Origin: Desulfolinea sp964487745
Lineage (GTDB): Bacteria > Chloroflexota > Anaerolineae > Anaerolineales > Villigracilaceae
Assembly: GCA_964487745.1 (NCBI GenBank)
Contig: CAZASG010000008.1
Span: 1-64,000 of the forward strand
Reading direction: 5' to 3'
DNA length: 64,000 nucleotides
Under the pieces are notes generated by a model. The model saw only the letters and a list, made by a program, of their open reading frames with translations. It searched no databases and had not been told where the DNA came from. Both the position numbers and the translations under genes were made by a program. How positions within the stretch are numbered: position 1 is the first letter of the stretch; every line of letters begins with the position of its first letter. Below are positions 25,619 to 34,620 of the stretch, one piece after another.

Positions 25619-26947
25619 TTACTTGATCTTCTCTAAAGCCAGGCGCGCAATGCGCCGCCCATCCATTTCTTCAACACATAGGCGGACATTGTCTATTTCA
25701 ATCTCATCTCCAATTTCCGGGATTCGGTTAAAGTGACCAAGCACAAGGCCAGCAATGGTATCGTAGTTGGGGTCTCCCAAGTTCAGCCCAAGTTTTTTGT
25801 TCACTTCCTCAATGGACAACAAACCATCCACTGCAACTGAGCCGTCAGCACGTTTTTGCACTTCCGGCAATTGAGTATCAAAAGGATCGCTGACTTCACC
25901 AACGATCTCTTCCATCAAATCTTCCAGGGTCACCAAGCCCGCAGTGCCGCCAAACTCATCCATCACAATGGCGATATGACGACGCTTTGCGCGGAACTGC
26001 TGTAGAACCGTTCGTACCGGCACTGATTCTGGGACGAAATAAGGCTCGCGCGCAAGAGTGCGAATTTTACTATCGGCACTATCCTGATTTTGCTGTGCGC
26101 GCAACAAGTCTTTGATATGCACAATCCCGATGATATTATCCAGGTCATCATCGTAAATCGGGAATTTCGTAAAAGATGACTGTATCGCAAGGTCAATGGC
26201 TTCTTCGAGATAAATATCGGCTTCAAAAGCAGAGATCTCTGTTCGCGGGATCATCACCCGGCGCACCAATAATTCACCAAAGTCGAAGATGGCGTGCAAC
26301 ATCTCGCTTTCATCGCTATCTACAACCCCTTCCTCTGCGCTGGCAGCCACGATCATTTTTAGCTCTTCAACAGAATGTACCAATTCGTGCCCGGCAGCAG
26401 GATCAACACCAACAAGCCTAAGCAGGAAATTCCCCGTTCCATTCAGCGCCCAGATAAAGGGTTTGAAAAGCCACTCTGTCCACAAGGTTGGGCGGGCTAC
26501 GCGAAGCGAAGTTTCTTCAGGGTTTTGCAGAGCAATGGATTTCGGTGCAAGCTCACCCACAACAACGTGCAAAAAGGTGATGATGGCAAAGGAAATACCC
26601 GCTGCAATACTATGAGATGCACCCTCTTGCCAGTTCGCAGGGAAACGCTCGATAAGAGGCTCCAGTAAATGGGATAAAGCTGGTTCACCAACCCACCCGA
26701 GCCCAAGGCTTGCGAGTGTGATCCCAAGCTGAGTCGCAGCGATGACCTGATCGGGGTTTTCGAGGGCTTTCGCGACCCACTTTGCCCCTGCGTCGCCCTG
26801 TGCAACCAACTCACGGATGCGTGTCCCGCGCACACTGACAAGGGCAAACTCCGCCGCCACAAAAAAACCGTTCGCCAAAACAAGCAAGGCAACGGCAAGC
26901 AATTTGAGTAAATCTAAGCCTATTGATTCCATGATCTCCAAATCCAT
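25619..26947 (-). CDS. CNNM/CorC-type membrane protein with CBS domains
   Basis: A 442-residue protein of the HlyC/CorC (TlyC) family. The DUF21/CNNM membrane domain (about 1-200) begins with LANGFFVAAEFALVSVRGTRI and includes TFLHVVVGELAPKSIALQNP. A CBS pair follows (about 220-340, with RVMIPRTEISAF and HIAIVMDEFGGTAGLVTLEDL), then the CorC_HlyC transporter-associated domain. Members are implicated in magnesium or cobalt export and homeostasis. They are not hemolysins in most cases. Two starts are possible: ATG 26947, with no clear ribosome site, or ATG 26932, with GGAG close upstream. Confidence 0.9.
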   Translation of the reverse strand: MDLEIMESIGLDLLKLLAVALLVLANGFFVAAEFALVSVRGTRIRELVAQGDAGAKWVAKALENPDQVIAATQLGITLASLGLGWVGEPALSHLLEPLIERFPANWQEGASHSIAAGISFAIITFLHVVVGELAPKSIALQNPEETSLRVARPTLWTEWLFKPFIWALNGTGNFLLRLVGVDPAAGHELVHSVEELKMIVAASAEEGVVDSDESEMLHAIFDFGELLVRRVMIPRTEISAFEADIYLEEAIDLAIQSSFTKFPIYDDDLDNIIGIVHIKDLLRAQQNQDSADSKIRTLAREPYFVPESVPVRTVLQQFRAKRRHIAIVMDEFGGTAGLVTLEDLMEEIVGEVSDPFDTQLPEVQKRADGSVAVDGLLSIEEVNKKLGLNLGDPNYDTIAGLVLGHFNRIPEIGDEIEIDNVRLCVEEMDGRRIARLALEKIK

Positions 26948-27026
26948 TTTTAATGATGCTAGATTTTAGCATAAAGAAACGAAAAGAATACTTTCTCGCA
27001 ACAAAGTGGGATATCTATCTTCCCGC

Positions 27027-27032
27027 TATAAT
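27027..27032 (+). promoter_or_regulatory. -10 box of the F420-type oxidoreductase gene
   Basis: TATAAT lies 40 bases before the ATG at 27073, in the gap between divergent genes. An AAAGGAA site follows in the leader. Confidence 0.5.
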
Positions 27033-27072
27033 AAAACAAAATTAACGAACGCAAAAGGAATAGCAACCTACA

Positions 27073-27579
27073 ATGAAAATGACCAAAACCCACTCACAAC
27101 GCAACTGGTTTCAAGGGGCTTTACTAAGATTTACTTCATCAAAGATAGGCGCACGGATCGCATCGCGAATTCTTCATCCGATCGATAAAGCAATATTGCG
27201 GCTGACAAAAAATCGAAGCTCATTGACCAGCATTTTATCTGGAATTCCCGTGATCGTTTTGACAACCATTGGCGCCAAAAGCGGGATTCCCCGCACAGTC
27301 CCTTTACTGGGTGTGGTAAAAGACGATGATATTTTCTTGATCGCATCCAATTGGGGGCAAGCACATCACCCTGCATGGTACTACAACCTAAAAGCCAATC
27401 CAGAAGCACAAATATCCCTTCATGGAAAAACCGGGAAATACATAGCACGAGATGCAACCGAGTCTGAACGCGAAGCACACTGGGCGGAAGCTGTCGACAT
27501 GTATGCCGGATATGGTGAATATAAAAAACGTATCAAGACCAGAAAGATCCCGATGTTCGTTTTGTCTCCAAACCGCTAG
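27073..27579 (+). CDS. Deazaflavin (F420)-dependent nitroreductase-family protein
   Basis: A 168-residue split-barrel protein of the Ddn/DUF385 group. Recognisable pieces are VIVLTTIGAKSGIPRTVPLLGV, DDIFLIASNWGQAHHPAWYYNLKANPEAQI and the terminal RKIPMFVLSP. Well-studied members use reduced F420 to reduce quinones or nitro compounds, and some bind other flavins. F420 use by this organism is inferred from the family only. The next gene follows 13 bases after the stop. Confidence 0.88.
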   Translation: MKMTKTHSQRNWFQGALLRFTSSKIGARIASRILHPIDKAILRLTKNRSSLTSILSGIPVIVLTTIGAKSGIPRTVPLLGVVKDDDIFLIASNWGQAHHPAWYYNLKANPEAQISLHGKTGKYIARDATESEREAHWAEAVDMYAGYGEYKKRIKTRKIPMFVLSPNR

Positions 27580-27592
27580 AAAGGAAAACAGC

Positions 27593-28084
27593 TTGAATAT
27601 CTATTTTTCTCACGGAAAACTTGGAACCCCCAATGGCACAAAAATCAAACGACTTGCAGAGGTTGCTACTCACCAGAGGCATACCATCCGCAGTATTGAT
27701 TACGCCGACACACTCGATCCCGACCTGCGCGTGGAACGACTATATAACATCATCGAGAAAGATCCTGCTGAAAAAGTGCTCGTTGGCTCCAGCATGGGTG
27801 GGTACGCTTCAATAGTTGCTGCAGAAAGAATACCTGTGAAGGGGATATTTCTCCTCGCCCCCGCTCTTTACCTGGATGGATACTTAGTGCAAGAATTCGC
27901 CCCAAAAGCGAACCACTTAGAAATCATCCACGGCTGGAATGATATAACCGTTCCCGTAGAGCACTCGATCCGCTTTGCAAGAAAACATCGTGCCACATTA
28001 CATATCCTGGAAAGCGACCATAGGTTATATAACGTGCTAGATGAGATCGAAGAAATTTTTGAGCAATTCCTTACCAAGGATTAG
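27593..28084 (+). CDS. Small alpha/beta hydrolase (YqiA/UPF0227-like)
   Basis: A 163-residue compact esterase-like protein. The nucleophile elbow is GSSMGG. The acid is probably the Asp in HGWNDITVP and the histidine that of ESDHRL, giving a Ser-Asp-His triad. It lacks a lid domain, as in YqiA-type esterases. The start is set at TTG 27593 because GAAAGGAAAA precedes it by a proper distance and the fold begins at NIYFSHG. A longer frame upstream overlaps the previous gene. Substrate unknown. Confidence 0.8.
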   Translation: MNIYFSHGKLGTPNGTKIKRLAEVATHQRHTIRSIDYADTLDPDLRVERLYNIIEKDPAEKVLVGSSMGGYASIVAAERIPVKGIFLLAPALYLDGYLVQEFAPKANHLEIIHGWNDITVPVEHSIRFARKHRATLHILESDHRLYNVLDEIEEIFEQFLTKD

Positions 28085-28087
28085 CAT

Positions 28088-28118
28088 AAAAGAACGCTCC
28101 GTTTCGGAGCACTCTTTT
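28088..28118. terminator. Terminator between converging genes
   Basis: A GCTCCG/CGGAGC stem with a three-base loop, extended by A-rich and T-rich flanks with one internal mismatch. Serves the hydrolase gene and the leftward DUF1801 gene. Confidence 0.8.
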
Positions 28119-28543
28119 TATTTTAGGTGTTCGTTTGTTTCTTTCATATGCTCATAGGAGTGCTTGATCAGGCGTTTCAGCACATCTTCGTCCACATCTG
28201 CCAGCTTATTCACATAAAGGCAAGATTTTCCGATCTTGTGCTTGCCTAGCTGCTCCAGCAAATCTTCGTAATTGTCAAAACCGGGCATGATGTAAAGAGT
28301 CATGCTCTGCTTACGCGGGGAAAAACCGACAAGAGGCATATCTCCTTCGCGCCCGCTCTCATATTTGTAGTGATAGCTGCCAAAACCAATAATGCTACTT
28401 CCCCACAAAACGGCGTCTTCACCCGTGATCTCGGTCATCATATCCAGCAAGGCAAAGCCATCTTCACGGCGAGTTTGATTTTCGACATTCCCCATGAAAT
28501 CCGCGACGCTTTGATCGGTAGGGCGAGTTTTGTTTTCAGACAT
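28118..28543 (-). CDS. DUF1801 domain protein
   Basis: A 141-residue cytosolic protein of the DUF1801 (YdhG-like) family. Its pattern includes VADFMGNVENQTRREDGFALLDMM, WGSSIIGFGSYHYKYESGREGDMPLVGFSPRKQSMTLYI (in parts) and KIGKSCLYVNKLADVDEDVLKRLI. The fold is found in many phyla, and no enzymatic role is established. Single gene with its own AGGAG ribosome site. Confidence 0.88.
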   Translation of the reverse strand: MSENKTRPTDQSVADFMGNVENQTRREDGFALLDMMTEITGEDAVLWGSSIIGFGSYHYKYESGREGDMPLVGFSPRKQSMTLYIMPGFDNYEDLLEQLGKHKIGKSCLYVNKLADVDEDVLKRLIKHSYEHMKETNEHLK

Positions 28544-28646
28544 TTTTCTTCTCCTAAGACTAAACCTCTAAAAAAAAGAAGATAATTTCTATCTTAGCAT
28601 GGGTTTTATCAAGGGTCAATTTTAATAACTTTATGGAAGCATGTTG

Positions 28647-28652
28647 TATAAT
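28647..28652 (+). promoter_or_regulatory. -10 box of the membrane protein gene at 28685
   Basis: TATAAT is followed by a leader of about 25 bases carrying a strong TTGGAGGG ribosome site before the ATG at 28685. Confidence 0.5.
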
Positions 28653-28684
28653 ATCGAAAATCAAATTGTCAATTGGAGGGAAAT

Positions 28685-29170
28685 ATGGAAGATCCTGCAT
28701 ATCTCAACAAAAGCTCTAATCAAGTTACGCCAGGAGGGTATATAGAAACCCCTACGGGGATAAAAATCATCTCGTCCCTTCTTTTCTTGGGCGGCTTGCT
28801 CACCCTTATTGTCCCAGTTTGTCTCTTGTCAGGAAACGCTAACCAACCGCCTTTGATTACCTTTTTCCTAATAGCCATATCATTCGTACTAGGTGGTCTT
28901 GGTATAGCATCAGGCTATGGAATGACAAAACAAAAAAAATGGGCTTATGGATTAAGCCTCGTATATCTAGGCTTCTCTGCCTTCGGGAAAATGCTTTCTT
29001 TGTTTTTGCTCATTCCTATTATTATGATGATTGGCTTTCCTGCCGGTGAAGTTGTCAATTCAGATTTAACGACAACTATCTTTCAATTTATTTTCAATGG
29101 GTGGATGTTTGCGTATTTGCTTTTCTCGAAAAAGGCACGTCAATATTTCGATGTATGGCAAAAGAAATAG
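28685..29170 (+). CDS. Four-helix membrane protein of unknown function
   Basis: A 161-residue protein with a polar N-terminal 25 residues and four hydrophobic segments, at about 30-52, 58-82, 90-118 and 130-150. It resembles small DUF-type membrane proteins with the WAYGLSLVYLGF motif after the second helix. I cannot name the family. The ATG at 28685 is selected by the strong GGAGGG site. A TTG twelve bases upstream is less likely. It stands alone and is followed by a terminator. Confidence 0.7.
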   Translation: MEDPAYLNKSSNQVTPGGYIETPTGIKIISSLLFLGGLLTLIVPVCLLSGNANQPPLITFFLIAISFVLGGLGIASGYGMTKQKKWAYGLSLVYLGFSAFGKMLSLFLLIPIIMMIGFPAGEVVNSDLTTTIFQFIFNGWMFAYLLFSKKARQYFDVWQKK

Positions 29171-29193
29171 CTATGAGTTCGCGAATTAAAAGC

Positions 29194-29224
29194 AAAAGAG
29201 ACGCTCTGTTGAGCGTCTCTTTTC
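29194..29224. terminator. Terminator between converging genes
   Basis: AAAAGAGACGCTC / GAGCGTCTCTTTT arms around a four-base loop. Ends the membrane protein gene and the leftward beta-oxidation operon. Confidence 0.9.
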
Positions 29225-29241
29225 AATTCTACAAACTGTAT

Positions 29242-29568
29242 TTAGCGAATCTTAAACATCTGCGTGAGTTTCATCGCCAAGTTCAGGTCTCCAGCCAGTT
29301 TGAGCTTGCCCTGCATAAAGGCAGCCATACCGTCCACTTCGCCGGTGAAGATGCCGATATAATCCGCGGAATCAGCCGTCATCGTCATTTTGGGATCATC
29401 GTGGACGCCTTCAACGGTCTGGACTTTATCGTCCTTGATCTCAGCATACCAGTCGCTGGCCTGCTCGCCCGTGAAGTGGAATTGGATCACAGCGTCCAAG
29501 CCAGGGGCTTTTTCGGGGAGGAATGCGCCAGGCATTTTTTCCATGAGGGTTTTGATCGTAAGTGCCAT
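29242..29568 (-). CDS. SCP2 sterol-carrier domain protein
   Basis: A 108-residue single-domain lipid carrier of the SCP2 family. The C-terminal motif FTGEVDGMAAFMQGKLKLAGDLNLAMKLTQMF is diagnostic. Such proteins bind fatty acyl-CoA or sterol-like lipids in a hydrophobic tunnel. As the last gene behind thiolase and FadN it probably serves fatty acid degradation. It has its own AAGGAG site, and a repeat element of about 90 bases separates it from thiolase. Confidence 0.9.
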   Translation of the reverse strand: MALTIKTLMEKMPGAFLPEKAPGLDAVIQFHFTGEQASDWYAEIKDDKVQTVEGVHDDPKMTMTADSADYIGIFTGEVDGMAAFMQGKLKLAGDLNLAMKLTQMFKIR

Positions 29569-29586
29569 TTTATTTTCTCCTTAGAT

Positions 29587-29678
29587 TGTCGTTATTGCGA
29601 GGAGGGCGCTAGCCCGACATGGCAATCTCCTTTTGGGCGGAGAGATTGCTTCGGTCGCTACGCTCCTTCGCAATGACA
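29587..29678. repeat. REP/MITE-like palindromic element
   Basis: A stretch of about 92 bases with imperfect outer inverted ends (TGTCGTTATTGCGAGGAG against the complement of CTCCTTCGCAATGACA) and an inner hairpin (GCAATCTCC and GGAGAGATTGC). It encodes nothing and sits between the thiolase and SCP2 genes of one operon. Elements with the GCAATCTCC / CATTGCGA signature are common dispersed repeats in environmental genomes. Only one copy is seen in this window. Confidence 0.65.
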
Positions 29679-29683
29679 GATAG

Positions 29684-30871
29684 TTATTGTAAATTCTCAA
29701 ATATCGCAGCAGCACCCATGCCACCACCGATACACATCGTCACCATGCCATATTTCGAGCCACGGCGTCCCATCTCGTAAACGAGTTGGGTGGTCAGCTT
29801 TGCGCCTGTGCAGCCAAGTGGGTGCCCTAACGCGATCGCACCGCCATTCACATTGACCTTCTCTTCATCCAAATCCAGCTCGCGGATGACCGCTAGAGAT
29901 TGGGACGCGAAGGCTTCGTTCAACTCAAAGAGATCGATATCGTCTTTTTCCAGGCCAGCCAGTTTTAGTGCTTTTGGGATAGCCGCGATGGGGCCGATCC
30001 CCATCACCTCGGGCGGGACGCCGCCCACAGCATACGCGACGTAACGTGCGAGGGGCTTGATACCCAGCTCTTTAGCCTTATCTGCAGACATAACGATTAC
30101 CGCTGCCGCACCATCAGACATTTGAGAGGAGTTCCCGGCTGTGGAGCGTCCACCTTCCTTGAAAGGCGCTCGGAGTCTCGCCAACCCTTCCACGGTGGAA
30201 TCACCGCGCGGACCTTCGTCTCGGGAAACTGTAAATTTACGGGGAGCAGGCTTACCATCCGGTCCGACTTCGGTCACTTCTACTTCAACGGGGATGATCT
30301 CCGCATCGAATAAGCCGGATTCTACAGCTTTGGCAGCTTTCTGATTCGATTTCACAGCAAAAGCATCCTGATCTTCTCGGCTGATGTCGTATTTGTCAGC
30401 AACATTCTCGGATGTTAATCCCATATTGGTAAACGATTCAGGGTTGGATTCTGCCTGTTTCAAATTGGGGGCAAATTTATAGCCCGTCATCGGGACTTGG
30501 GTCATCGACTCTGCACCACCAGCGATCACGACTTCCATCTGCCCGGACATAATTGATTGGGCTGCATGAGCAATGGATTGAACGCCCGACGAGCAAAAAC
30601 GGTTAATGGTCTCACCGGGAACGGTATGCGGCAAGCCCGCACGCAAAGCGGTCAGACGTGCCATATTCATGCCCTGCTCGCCTTCGGGGAAGGAGCAGCC
30701 GAGAATGACATCGTCGATATCGGCGGGGTCAAGTTCGGGGGTTCGATTGAGCAATTCTTTGATCACGATCGAAGCCATCTCATCCGCGCGGACGGTCGCC
30801 AAACCACCACGTTTGGCTTTGCCCACAGGGGTACGAACAGCGGCAACAATCACAGCATCTCGCATTTCCAT
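29684..30871 (-). CDS. fadA: Acetyl-CoA acyltransferase (thiolase)
   Basis: A 395-residue thiolase that cleaves 3-ketoacyl-CoA in the last step of each beta-oxidation round. The acyl-accepting Cys is in NRFCSSGVQSI, the active-site His in GGAIALGHPLGCTGAKL, and the second Cys in TMCIGGGMGAA. N- and C-terminal thiolase domains are complete. It follows FadN by 11 bases. A biosynthetic acetoacetyl-CoA role is possible, but the operon points to degradation. Confidence 0.94.
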   Translation of the reverse strand: MEMRDAVIVAAVRTPVGKAKRGGLATVRADEMASIVIKELLNRTPELDPADIDDVILGCSFPEGEQGMNMARLTALRAGLPHTVPGETINRFCSSGVQSIAHAAQSIMSGQMEVVIAGGAESMTQVPMTGYKFAPNLKQAESNPESFTNMGLTSENVADKYDISREDQDAFAVKSNQKAAKAVESGLFDAEIIPVEVEVTEVGPDGKPAPRKFTVSRDEGPRGDSTVEGLARLRAPFKEGGRSTAGNSSQMSDGAAAVIVMSADKAKELGIKPLARYVAYAVGGVPPEVMGIGPIAAIPKALKLAGLEKDDIDLFELNEAFASQSLAVIRELDLDEEKVNVNGGAIALGHPLGCTGAKLTTQLVYEMGRRGSKYGMVTMCIGGGMGAAAIFENLQ

Positions 30872-30882
30872 AATTTTCTCCT

Positions 30883-33294
30883 TTAGTTACGCAGCGGCTT
30901 GCCGGTATTCAACAAAGCCCACATGCGTTCCTGGGTTTTCGCTTCGCCACAAAGTGACAGGAAGGCTTCACGCTCAAGGTCGAGGACGTATTGCTCACTA
31001 ACCCATTGCGGTTTGCTCAAGCCACCACCGCTCAGAACATAAGAGAGCTTATTAGCGATCACGTTCTCAAATTCGGTAATGAACTTACCTTCTTTGAACA
31101 TATAAGCGCCCAGTTGCAATGCTCCAAGCATATCTCTGCCAGCGGCGTAAATTTTCTCAGGCAATGGCGGGGTATAGCCGGTATTTGCCATATGCAACAC
31201 TTCTTTCTTCGCTTCAGCGAGCAGATGGTCACGGCTCATCACAATGCGGTCAGCCTCATTGAGAATACCCATTTGCTGAGCTTCACGAGCGGAGGTTGCG
31301 ACCTTCGCCTGACCGATCTGCAAGAAGGCTTTCTGGATGAAAGGCAGCCCTACCGCTTCAGGCACTTTCATTGCGGGATTAATGACACGGCGCATCATTT
31401 CTTTTGTGCCACCACCAGCAGGGATCACGCCAGCGCCCAACTCAACCAATCCAATGTAGGTTTCGCCAGCCGCAACCACACGCGAGCCGTGCATCACCAT
31501 TTCACAACCACCGCCAAGCGCCATCCCAGCGGGCGCAACGACAACAGGTTTCGGCGAGTAGCGCATTCGCATCATGACATCTTGCAAACCGACGATCATT
31601 TCATCGAGCTGATCCCACATCTGTTGTTGAGCAGCCATCACAACCATGAAAAGATTTGCGCCAGCGCTGAAATGGTCGGCTTCGTTGCCGATCACCAACC
31701 CATCGAAATCGGTTTCTGTCAGGTCGAGGGCTTCATTTATCATCTCGACGATATCGGCATCCAAAGCGTTCATCTTTGTGTGGAACTCGACGCACGCCAC
31801 GCCGTCGCCCAAGTCGTGGATGGTGGCTCCAGCGTTCTTTTTCACAACCTTCTGTTCTTTAAGCAGTACCAAGCCAGGGACACGAGCGATGCGGACGTAG
31901 TCATCTTTGGATACATCGTAGACACCCACGATATTTCCATCTTCATATTGATAGAAGGAGTCGCGTCCGCCTTTCAGCATGGTGAGGACCCAATCGGCAG
32001 GTGCGAAGCCCGTGGCAGTCATCTGATCAACGAGCGCCTGAACCCCGAGCATATCCCAGATCTCGAAGGGACCGGCCTTGTGCCCGAAACCCCAACGCAT
32101 GGCATCATCGATGGGCTTCATCGTGTCGGCAACTTCAGGGATCAACGCCGAAGCGTATTGCGAACCCTGATAAACGAGCGCCTGAACGAGTTTGGCGGCT
32201 TTGTCATCGCCATCGAGCATCGCCTGGATGCTGCCTTTCAGGCCCTCAGCCTTCTTGGCTGTGCCGACAGAGTCAAAGCGGGGTTTCTTGGGTTCGAGAT
32301 ATTCGAAAGTTTCAAAATCGAGATGCAAGAAGGTTTTCTTACCTTCAGCATCTTTCTTGACATTGTAGAAGCCGCCCCGAGTTTTATTGCCGAGCCAGCC
32401 ACGTTTGACCATCTCGCCGATGAGCTTGTTGGGTGCTTCAGCTTCGAGATAGGGCAAAGCGTAAGTGTCGTGCTGGATGAGCGGAGCGAGATTGCGTCCG
32501 ACATGTTCCCAAACATCAATGCCAACGAGATCAATTAGGCGGAAAGTGGCCGTTTTCGGGCGCCCGATGATGGGGCCTGTGACCATATCCACTTCTTCGA
32601 TGGTGTAGCCATTTTTCAGGACGTAATCGAGAGCAAATGCGCCCGTGCCAAAAGCAAGGCGGTTGCCGATAAAGTTGGGCGTATCTTTGCAAAGGACGAT
32701 GCCCTTGCCAAGACGATATGAACCAAAGTGGCTGACGAAATCAACAACTTCGGGGAGAGTATCGGCCGTAGGGATGACTTCAAGCAATTTCAAGTAGCGG
32801 GGCGGGTTGAAAAAGTGCATCCCGAGGAAGTGCTGCTTGAAACCATCCGAGAGGCCAGCGGCAATATCCTTGACGGGGATACCGGAAGTATTTGTGGCAA
32901 TGATCGCGCCCGGTTTACGAATGGCATCGATGCGTTTCATCAAATCCTGTTTGATCTCTAGATTCTCGATGATCGCTTCAACGACAATATCAGCATCAGC
33001 AATGACGTCGAAATCATCTTCAAGGTTGCCCATATTGACCAATTCATGCTGGGCAGATGAGAAGAAAGATGCCGGGCGAGATTTTTTCGCCGCAGTCAAG
33101 CCTGCCTCCACAATACGATAGCGGACGGCTTTATCTTCACGGGTCAAGCCCTTTTTCTCTTCCTTATCCGTCAATTTGAAGGGGACGATATCCAGCAAGG
33201 TGGTCAGGATACCGGCATTTGCAAAATGTGCTGCCAACGCTGCGCCCATTGTCCCTGCGCCGACCACGACGGCTTTGTTTACTTGGTATTTCAT
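30883..33294 (-). CDS. fadN: 3-hydroxyacyl-CoA dehydrogenase / enoyl-CoA hydratase (FadN-like)
   Basis: An 803-residue bifunctional enzyme that hydrates enoyl-CoA and oxidises 3-hydroxyacyl-CoA. The order is dehydrogenase first, as in Bacillus FadN and unlike FadB: NAD loop VVGAGTMGAALAAHFANAG at residues 10-28, HFFNPPRYLKLLEVIP near 170, two 3HCDH C-terminal domains to about 470, then a crotonase domain (about 510-700) with HFSAGANLFM and PAGMALGGGCEMVMHGSRVV. The Glu pair expected in the crotonase active site is partly visible in GLVELGAGVIPAGGG. A GGAG site precedes the ATG. Confidence 0.93.
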   Translation of the reverse strand: MKYQVNKAVVVGAGTMGAALAAHFANAGILTTLLDIVPFKLTDKEEKKGLTREDKAVRYRIVEAGLTAAKKSRPASFFSSAQHELVNMGNLEDDFDVIADADIVVEAIIENLEIKQDLMKRIDAIRKPGAIIATNTSGIPVKDIAAGLSDGFKQHFLGMHFFNPPRYLKLLEVIPTADTLPEVVDFVSHFGSYRLGKGIVLCKDTPNFIGNRLAFGTGAFALDYVLKNGYTIEEVDMVTGPIIGRPKTATFRLIDLVGIDVWEHVGRNLAPLIQHDTYALPYLEAEAPNKLIGEMVKRGWLGNKTRGGFYNVKKDAEGKKTFLHLDFETFEYLEPKKPRFDSVGTAKKAEGLKGSIQAMLDGDDKAAKLVQALVYQGSQYASALIPEVADTMKPIDDAMRWGFGHKAGPFEIWDMLGVQALVDQMTATGFAPADWVLTMLKGGRDSFYQYEDGNIVGVYDVSKDDYVRIARVPGLVLLKEQKVVKKNAGATIHDLGDGVACVEFHTKMNALDADIVEMINEALDLTETDFDGLVIGNEADHFSAGANLFMVVMAAQQQMWDQLDEMIVGLQDVMMRMRYSPKPVVVAPAGMALGGGCEMVMHGSRVVAAGETYIGLVELGAGVIPAGGGTKEMMRRVINPAMKVPEAVGLPFIQKAFLQIGQAKVATSAREAQQMGILNEADRIVMSRDHLLAEAKKEVLHMANTGYTPPLPEKIYAAGRDMLGALQLGAYMFKEGKFITEFENVIANKLSYVLSGGGLSKPQWVSEQYVLDLEREAFLSLCGEAKTQERMWALLNTGKPLRN

Positions 33295-33318
33295 AAGCTT
33301 TATCTCCTGTTTTCTATC

Positions 33319-33347
33319 GTAGGGGTGGGCCTGAGACCCACCCCTAC
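33319..33347. repeat. GC-rich hairpin between fadN and acyl-CoA dehydrogenase
   Basis: Perfect 11-base arms (GTAGGGGTGGG / CCCACCCCTAC) with a seven-base loop lie in the 63-base gap. There is no strong T-run. It may be a dispersed hairpin repeat or an mRNA-stabilising element that sets different levels of the flanking genes. Confidence 0.55.
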
Positions 33348-33357
33348 CGTAAAAACA

Positions 33358-34620
33358 TTACCGCAACTGGCTACCGCGATAACCCAACAAATTACGCGCC
33401 ACAACGAGACGATTGATCTGCCCGGTGCCTTCGTAGATGTCGGTGATCTTGGCGTCGCGGAACCATTTCTCGAGCAGAAATTCGCGTGAGTAGCCAAGTG
33501 GGCCCATTATCTCGATGGCCTTCTGTGTGATCTTCGTGCCGACATCGCCAGCTTTGACTTTGCTCATCGACGCTTCGAGGGCGTTATGTTTTTTATTATC
33601 TGCCATCCAGACTGCTTTAAGGATCATCAACCAGCCTGAGCGGAGCATGATCTCCATATCAATCACATCTCGCTCAATGGATGTTAAACGATTACGAGCT
33701 ATGCCATAACGGATTTCAACACCCTCTTCAGCTAACTTCTCTTTGACGAATTCCACCGCACTACGAGCAACACCCATACCTATTGCCGCAACAAGCGGGC
33801 GAGTAGCATCGAAGGTCGCCATCGCGCCTTTGAAGCCTTTGGTCGTTTTCTCAACGGTTGGTTTACCCAGAATATTTTCAAAGGGGACTCGGCAATCCTG
33901 CATCACGATCGTGACGGTATCCGAAGAGCGAATGCCCAACTTATGCTCAAACTTCTCAACCTTGATACCGGGCGTTCCCGCTTCGACAACAAAGGAGCGC
34001 ATTCCGGCACGTCCGGCTTCGGGGTCAATTGTTGCCCAGACGACTACAAAACCTTTGCCGGATTGCTCATACTCCGTCAAAGATTTGTCGCCAGCGGTAA
34101 CAAATATCTTCTCACCGTTCAAAACCCATTCATTTGTCTCTTCATCTAAAACAGCCGTTGAGCGGATAGATGAAGTATCCGAGCCAGAGCCAGCTTCGGT
34201 CATACACATCGCTGCGAAAGTGGGCTTGTCATCCATAAAACGAGCCAGGAATTTCTTCTTCTGCTCATCATTCCCTGCAGATTGAACTGCGGCTGCACCC
34301 AGCCCACCACCGGGAGTCACCAAATACATCCCGGCATCACCCCAAGAGATGATCTCCATCATATGCGCCAGCATTTGGTAGCCAATTGGTGGACGTTTGG
34401 GTTTGTTTGGGTCGGCTTTCTTCTTATCATCTTTAGGAGCTAGAGAGCCTGCGCCAGAGGCTTTCATCGCCTGATGCATAAAAGTGATGTAATCCCAGGG
34501 AATTTCATGTTCATTTTCATCAAAATAACGTGAGTGGGGGCGCATCATGTTGTCTGCGACAGTTTGCAAAACATATTGCTGCTGTGCAATCGGTTTCGGG
34601 GTTTCAAATTCAATAGTCAT
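33358..34620 (-). CDS. Acyl-CoA dehydrogenase, catalytic-type subunit
   Basis: A 420-residue FAD enzyme that makes the trans-2 double bond in acyl-CoA. It has the flavin/substrate segment CMTEAGSGSDTSSIRSTA, the KIFVTAGDKSLTE loop and, near the end, DIYEGTGQINR with catalytic Glu397 in the position of Glu376 of the human medium-chain enzyme. A Lys/Pro-rich insertion lies near residue 65. Residues 1-399 are also encoded, base for base as far as I compared, in the chimeric gene upstream. Normal stop and length show this is the intact parental gene. AGGAG ribosome site. Confidence 0.93.
   Translation of the reverse strand: MTIEFETPKPIAQQQYVLQTVADNMMRPHSRYFDENEHEIPWDYITFMHQAMKASGAGSLAPKDDKKKADPNKPKRPPIGYQMLAHMMEIISWGDAGMYLVTPGGGLGAAAVQSAGNDEQKKKFLARFMDDKPTFAAMCMTEAGSGSDTSSIRSTAVLDEETNEWVLNGEKIFVTAGDKSLTEYEQSGKGFVVVWATIDPEAGRAGMRSFVVEAGTPGIKVEKFEHKLGIRSSDTVTIVMQDCRVPFENILGKPTVEKTTKGFKGAMATFDATRPLVAAIGMGVARSAVEFVKEKLAEEGVEIRYGIARNRLTSIERDVIDMEIMLRSGWLMILKAVWMADNKKHNALEASMSKVKAGDVGTKITQKAIEIMGPLGYSREFLLEKWFRDAKITDIYEGTGQINRLVVARNLLGYRGSQLR

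Noticed and set aside
30991..32538. Long open frame (515 codons) on the plus strand
   Set aside because: It is antisense to the clearly coding fadN gene, mirrors its codon bias and has no recognisable domain.
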